DNA of 12,547 nt, taken from NCBI GenBank assembly GCA_964533785.1, contig CAZHNG010000203.1:1-12547 (forward strand), written 5' to 3'. Both the position numbers and the translations under genes were made by a program. Under the pieces are notes generated by a model that did no database searches, was not told the origin of the DNA, and saw only the letters and a program-made list of their open reading frames with translations. This DNA is from JANQRV01 sp964533785 (GTDB lineage: Bacteria; Bacteroidota; Bacteroidia; Chitinophagales; Saprospiraceae). This document shows positions 8,453 to 12,547 of the stretch, in pieces (within the stretch, counting starts at the first letter, position 1; the number at the start of each line of letters is the position of its first letter).

Positions 8453-9091
8453 ATGTCTGCAGAAATAGTAGTCCTAATTATTGGTGCGGTGTTGATCCTA
8501 ATTGCGATTGTGGATAGCATAAAGATAAATGATTCCTCCCTCGGCCTGATGGATATCAAACTGAAAATTTTGCTGGGGATAATTGGGTTCATATTAATCA
8601 TATATGGAGGGTACTCATTTGGAACTGTTGCGATGCCAGGTCAACTGGAACAAGCGGTGGAAGGGAACAAATTACAAGTAGAGTTGCCAGTTAAAAAGGT
8701 CCAGGTAATATCGCCGATTGAAGGCGATTCCGTCAAATGCCGGATTTTAACAATGGGGGTTTATCCGGATGCCCATGATAAAGATATTTGGGTACTGTTA
8801 AAACCCTCCGATGATAAATATTATCCCCAATCGGATCATACCAACACCTCTTTTAAAAGAAACGGAGAATGGCAGGTTATCACCAGGTTTGGAGGAGACA
8901 AAGGGGAATCGTATGATATAATCGTTTATGAAACGGATCCATCTGCCTCTCAATTCTTTAGTGCTACCATTGAAAATTGGAAAGAAGCCTTATCCTATCC
9001 AGGTTTAGAACTCGAAGAACTTCCAAGTGGCGCAAATGAGGTCGACAGAATCGTAGTGTCATTAAAAGAAAATTGTAGAGGTGTCTTCTAA
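8453..9091 (+). CDS. Small membrane protein: two helices plus beta-rich domain, function unknown
   Basis: I do not recognise this 212-residue protein as a named family. Two hydrophobic segments (about 4-22 and 38-58) form an N-terminal hairpin joined by a short mixed-charge loop. From about residue 80 a soluble beta-rich domain follows, with ISPIEGDSV, then DIWVLLKP, YYPQ, GEWQV and YDIIVYETD. This alternation resembles Ig-like domains seen in other bacterial membrane or secreted proteins (a loose impression, not an assignment). With a two-helix hairpin both ends lie on the same side; the K-containing loop suggests the loop is cytosolic and the domain periplasmic, but this is weak. It sits between two sugar transporters in the same operon, 63 bases after one and 76 before the other, so it may assist transport or sense substrate. 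That is inference. Confidence 0.8.
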   Translation: MSAEIVVLIIGAVLILIAIVDSIKINDSSLGLMDIKLKILLGIIGFILIIYGGYSFGTVAMPGQLEQAVEGNKLQVELPVKKVQVISPIEGDSVKCRILTMGVYPDAHDKDIWVLLKPSDDKYYPQSDHTNTSFKRNGEWQVITRFGGDKGESYDIIVYETDPSASQFFSATIENWKEALSYPGLELEELPSGANEVDRIVVSLKENCRGVF

Positions 9092-9113
9092 CTAACGAGA
9101 ACAGAAGCACTAT

Positions 9114-9144
9114 TGCCGCCGGCCCTAATAGGAGAGGCGCGGCA
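9114..9144 (+). other. GC-rich hairpin upstream of the transporter-GH17 fusion gene
   Basis: TGCCGC (9114-9119) pairs with GCGGCA (9139-9144), with a further GCC (9122-9124)/GGC (9136-9138) inside. It lies 22 bases after one stop and 23 bases before the fusion start. With no T-run after it, it is more likely a processing or stability structure than a terminator. Confidence 0.4.
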
Positions 9145-9167
9145 GTTGAACAATAAATCAACTTTAA

Positions 9168-11519
9168 ATGAGTAACACAAAAATGGCCGCGCATAAGGTC
9201 CCTTACGGACAAAAAATCGCCTTCGGAGTAGGGATGTTTGCCAATCAAATGTTTCCCGCCGTACTGAGTATATTCATGGTCGTATTGGTCCAGGATCTGG
9301 GTTTCCCGGGGTGGATGTGGGGAATATTGTTCTTTCTGCCCAGGGTTTTTGACTCCATTACCGATCCTATAATGGGCTTTATCTCCGACAATACGAAATC
9401 GAAGTGGGGACGTCGCAGACAATACGTATTCATTGGAGCAATCATTATGGGTATTGCCTTTGTGGTTATGTGGCAGCTTTACAGGGAAAATGGGGTTAAC
9501 TATAACTTTACTTATTTTCTCCTTTGGTCTTTTGCTTTTTACCTGGGGCTGACCATTTTCAGTGTGCCGTATGTGGCCATGGGTTACGAAATGAGTAACG
9601 ATTTCCATGAACGTACATCAATTATGGCCGTTGCACAGTGGATCGGGCAGTGGGCATGGGTTATCGCCCCCTGGTTCTGGGTCATTATGTATGATCAGGG
9701 CTGGTTTGAATCGGCTGATATAGCGACGAGGGAATTAGCCATATGGGTCGGAATTGCTTGTATGCTTTGCGCTATGGTTCCAGCCATATTTCTGAAAAGT
9801 AAACCCACACTGAATGAAGATTATGCTCCCCTTACCTTTAATACTATTGGTAGTAGTTTATTAGAAATCCTGGAGAATTTTAAGGAAGCCTTTAAGTCGC
9901 CACCATTTGTCAAACTGTGTATATCTACATTTTTTATTTTTAATGCCTTTAACACCATAGCTGCATTTTCCTTCTTTATCATTGTGTACCATTTATTCAA
10001 TGGAGATGCCGGAGCTGCAGGAGTTTGGCCAACACTATTTGGCAGCCTCGCCTCTCTTGTAACTACTTTCCTGGTTATACCTACGGTAGCCTGGATGTCG
10101 AAGCAAATGGGTAAAAAGAATGCATTTATGCTCTCCCAAGGCATTTCGGTCATTGGTTATATCATGTTGTGGTTTCTTTTTATTCCGGGAAAACCCTATA
10201 TGTTTATATTCGCATTGCCCTTTTTCTCCTTTGGGATCGGAAGTTTATTTACCCTGATGATGTCCATGACGGCCGATGTTATTGATATTGATGAATTAAA
10301 ATCAGGAAAACGTAGAGAGGGTGTTTTTGGCGCTATTTATTGGTGGATGGTAAAGTTTGGTTTCGCCATTGCCGGATTGTTAAGTGGTGCCATTATGAGC
10401 GTGGTCGGTTTCGACCCAACTTTGGAAGTACAACCTGAGTCGGCTGTAACTGGTTTGAGAATATTCTATTCCGGTTTTCCGATCCTGGGAACGCTTATCT
10501 CCTTGTGGGTAATGCGTAATTACAACGTTAGCGAAGAACGGGCTAATGAAATACGCGCTGAATTGGAAAGACGTAAAAAGGGAACCCCAAAGAAGGCTTC
10601 ATCCTATTATCAAACCGACAAGCTTTTGTCCTTGACCGCTCTTGGAATAAATATCGACTCGAAATCCGATATCGATTTTACCACAAAAAGTGATGCTGAA
10701 ATAAAAGAACTATTTTTAAGCGCATTAAATAGCGGGCTTCATGGCTTGTGTTTTAGCCCCTATTTGGAAGGGCAGGATATTGGCGACATCCTTTCCGAAG
10801 CACAAATTCGTCAGCGTATGGAGATTGTGGCCCCTTATACCAAATGGGTACGCTCATTTTCGTGTACGGAAGGTAACGAGTGGATTCCAAAGGTCGCCCG
10901 CGAAAAAGGATTGAAAACATTGGTGGGCGCCTGGCTAAGTGAGGATGAGGACCAAAATGAAAAAGAGATCAATGCTTTAATTGATCTCGCGAAGTCAGGG
11001 TACGTAGATATTGTTGCTGTGGGTAATGAAGTACTACTTCGTAACGAATTATCCGAATACGAAGTATTGGAATATATTAGTAGGGTAAAAGAGGCCTTAC
11101 CTGATATTCCCGTCGGTTATGTCGATGCCTACTATCAGTTTCATGAGCGCCCTAACCTTGTCGATGCCTGCGATTTGATCTTAGCGAACTGTTATCCATT
11201 TTGGGAAGGTTGCAATATCGATCAAGCTTCATTATATTTAAAACAAATGTATGCGATAACCCAACGCGTGGCAAAAGGCAAACCGGTATTGATTACCGAA
11301 ACCGGATGGCCCAACCAGGGAAGTAATACGAATAGCGCCGAACCTTCTCCAAAAAATGCCATGAAATATTTTATCAACGTCCATAATTGGCAGAAGGAAA
11401 ACAATGTTCCATTATTTTATTTCTCCTCTTTTGATGAGTCCTGGAAAGTTCATCATGAAGGAGATGTTGGCGCACGCTGGGGAATTTGGGATAAGAACGA
11501 AAAACTTAAATACGTATAG
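9168..11519 (+). CDS. GPH sugar transporter fused to a cytosolic GH17 domain
   Basis: A 783-residue two-part protein. Residues 1 to about 470 are a 12-helix GPH-type symporter: Asp62 and Asp66 sit in FDSITDPIMG and a DNTKSKWGRRRQ loop follows. A basic linker (RRKKGTPKK, then a polar stretch to about 510) leads to a complete GH17 domain (about 511-783), with acid/base Glu621 in AVGNEV and nucleophile Glu711 in ITETGWP. With both ends of a 12-helix MFS protein in the cytosol, and a basic linker fitting the positive-inside rule, the enzyme should face the cytosol, where it could act on sugars as they arrive. The fusion point falls just after the point where the upstream paralogue (6959-8389) ends, so the enzyme was appended to a whole transporter. 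No stop or frameshift is seen at the join. Hydrolysis or transglycosylation of beta-1,3-oligoglucans is the likely chemistry. Confidence 0.85.
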   Translation: MSNTKMAAHKVPYGQKIAFGVGMFANQMFPAVLSIFMVVLVQDLGFPGWMWGILFFLPRVFDSITDPIMGFISDNTKSKWGRRRQYVFIGAIIMGIAFVVMWQLYRENGVNYNFTYFLLWSFAFYLGLTIFSVPYVAMGYEMSNDFHERTSIMAVAQWIGQWAWVIAPWFWVIMYDQGWFESADIATRELAIWVGIACMLCAMVPAIFLKSKPTLNEDYAPLTFNTIGSSLLEILENFKEAFKSPPFVKLCISTFFIFNAFNTIAAFSFFIIVYHLFNGDAGAAGVWPTLFGSLASLVTTFLVIPTVAWMSKQMGKKNAFMLSQGISVIGYIMLWFLFIPGKPYMFIFALPFFSFGIGSLFTLMMSMTADVIDIDELKSGKRREGVFGAIYWWMVKFGFAIAGLLSGAIMSVVGFDPTLEVQPESAVTGLRIFYSGFPILGTLISLWVMRNYNVSEERANEIRAELERRKKGTPKKASSYYQTDKLLSLTALGINIDSKSDIDFTTKSDAEIKELFLSALNSGLHGLCFSPYLEGQDIGDILSEAQIRQRMEIVAPYTKWVRSFSCTEGNEWIPKVAREKGLKTLVGAWLSEDEDQNEKEINALIDLAKSGYVDIVAVGNEVLLRNELSEYEVLEYISRVKEALPDIPVGYVDAYYQFHERPNLVDACDLILANCYPFWEGCNIDQASLYLKQMYAITQRVAKGKPVLITETGWPNQGSNTNSAEPSPKNAMKYFINVHNWQKENNVPLFYFSSFDESWKVHHEGDVGARWGIWDKNEKLKYV

Positions 11520-11521
11520 CC

Positions 11522-12406
11522 ATGTCATATAGAACAGGAAGCAAGTTAAGCCCACAGCGAAAAGCGTTATTCGATAAAAACAAGGAGCAATTACGTGATT
11601 TATTCCGGCAAAGACTGCAAAATGGGATGCATGGACTTTGTTTCAGCGCCTACGAAGAAGGACAAGAACCGGGTTCCATATTAACCGAAGCCCAGGTACG
11701 GCGGCGTATGGCCATTATTGCGCCATATACTAAATGGATTCGTTCTTTTTCTTGCATCGAAGGCAACGAATTAATCCCTATCATCGCACGTGAATTCGGA
11801 TTGAAGACCCTGGTCGGTGCCTGGTTGGGAACGGATAAGGAGTTAATTGAACAAGAAATAGCCGGCCTAGTCAAGTTGGCCAACGAAGGCTACGTAGATA
11901 TTGCTGCCGTTGGTAATGAAGTGTTGTACCGAAACGATCTGACTGAAACTGAATTACTGGAATATATCGGAAGGGTGAAAGAAGCACTGCCAGATGTACC
12001 CGTTGGTTATGTAGATGCTTACTATGAATTTAGCGTTCATCCAAACATTACCGCTGCCTGCGATGTCATTTTAGCTAATTGTTATCCCTATTGGGAGGGG
12101 TCTCATATCGATTATGCGATGATCCACGCTAAGCAAATGTATTACCAGGCGACGCACGCGGGTAATGGTAAAAAGGTCATCATCACCGAAACGGGTTGGC
12201 CAAGTCAAGGCACTGGTTTGGAGGATGCTCATCCCTCGGCAGAAAACTTCCTGAGGTATTTTCTGAATATCCAGCAATGGTCAGCACAAGACAATATCGA
12301 CGTCTTTTACTTTTCGTCCTTCGACGAATCCTGGAAAACGGGACCCGAAGGCGATGTAGGGGCTTATTGGGGGCTGTGGAATGCTCAGGAAAAACTAAAA
12401 TTCTGA
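11522..12406 (+). CDS. Cytosolic single-domain GH17 beta-1,3-glucanase/transglycosylase
   Basis: A 294-residue GH17 with no signal peptide, so probably cytosolic. The acid/base is Glu133 in AVGNEV and the nucleophile is Glu223 in ITETGWP; FDESWK follows. By hand, residues 33-294 align without gaps to the GH17 domain of the preceding fusion at about 164 of 262 positions (63%), so the two are a tandem duplication. Its N-terminal 30 residues are polar and unlike the fusion linker. It starts two bases after the fusion's stop, so translation is probably coupled. Probable substrates are imported laminari-oligosaccharides, which would also feed the phosphorylase. Some bacterial GH17s are known transglycosylases, so chain rearrangement is an alternative to hydrolysis. 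Confidence 0.87.
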   Translation: MSYRTGSKLSPQRKALFDKNKEQLRDLFRQRLQNGMHGLCFSAYEEGQEPGSILTEAQVRRRMAIIAPYTKWIRSFSCIEGNELIPIIAREFGLKTLVGAWLGTDKELIEQEIAGLVKLANEGYVDIAAVGNEVLYRNDLTETELLEYIGRVKEALPDVPVGYVDAYYEFSVHPNITAACDVILANCYPYWEGSHIDYAMIHAKQMYYQATHAGNGKKVIITETGWPSQGTGLEDAHPSAENFLRYFLNIQQWSAQDNIDVFYFSSFDESWKTGPEGDVGAYWGLWNAQEKLKF

Positions 12407-12513
12407 GAAAGGGTTTAATCATTCGCTTATGCCTGAAGCAGGTAATCTCATCTCATTTTGTTTTTAGCAATAATTTCAAAGCTACAAATAAGTAAGAAAG
12501 CAGATTTAAGATG

Positions 12514-12547
12514 CCACCTGCCCACCTGGCGGTAACGGCAGGCGGGG
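12514..12547. repeat. GC-rich inverted repeat, cut by the window end
   Basis: CCTGCC (12517-12522) pairs with GGCAGG (12537-12542) in a GC-rich block that begins abruptly after A/T-rich sequence. It shares ACCTGCCCA (12516-12524 and 4-12) and GGTAACGG (12531-12538 and 86-93) with the repeat at the start of the window, so both are likely members of one intergenic repeat family. The region 12407-12513 before it holds only A/T-rich sequence, with no clear terminator. Confidence 0.6.

Noticed and set aside
8964..9608. A 214-codon open frame on the minus strand
   Set aside because: It overlaps two well-supported + strand genes, including the conserved transporter motif region, and its translation has no recognisable domain, so it is a shadow frame.
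12196..12495. A 99-codon + strand frame at the end of the last GH17 gene
   Set aside because: Most of it lies out of frame inside the conserved GH17 catalytic region and it has no recognisable features of its own.

Overview
The window reads as a carbohydrate-utilisation operon from a Bacteroidota bacterium, most likely a marine flavobacterium. This is inferred from the A/T-rich leaders with few Shine-Dalgarno motifs, the secreted lipoproteins, the moderate GC content broken by GC-rich intergenic palindromes, and the gene families. All seven genes are on the + strand. No rRNA, tRNA, CRISPR array, transposase or integrase was found.

Layout: a GC-rich repeat leader (1-149); a very large cytosolic protein that looks like a GH149/GH94-type beta-1,3-glucan phosphorylase (190-3636); a 304-base gap with hairpins and an inverted-repeat element; a lipoprotein GH17 beta-1,3-glucanase (3941-5215); a palindromic element (about 5263-5370); a lipoprotein GH30 glucosidase/glucanase (5411-6910); a GPH-family sugar:cation symporter (6959-8389); a small two-helix membrane protein with a beta-rich domain (8453-9091); a GPH transporter fused in frame to a GH17 domain (9168-11519); a stand-alone leaderless GH17 (11522-12406); then a short tail and the start of another GC-rich repeat related to the one at position 1.

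Proposed logic (inference): the lipid-anchored GH17 cuts beta-1,3-glucan backbones such as laminarin. The GH30 removes or cuts beta-1,6-linked glucose. The two GPH symporters carry the oligosaccharides across the inner membrane. In the cytosol a transporter-tethered GH17 and its free paralogue shorten or rearrange the chains, and the phosphorylase releases glucose-1-phosphate. No SusC/SusD pair lies in the window, so outer-membrane uptake must be encoded elsewhere or use porins.

The most unusual features are the transporter-GH17 fusion next to a free GH17 paralogue (about 63% identical, aligned without gaps), the co-location of hydrolytic and phosphorolytic enzymes for the same linkage, the uncharacterised two-helix membrane protein between the two transporters, and three families of intergenic inverted repeats.
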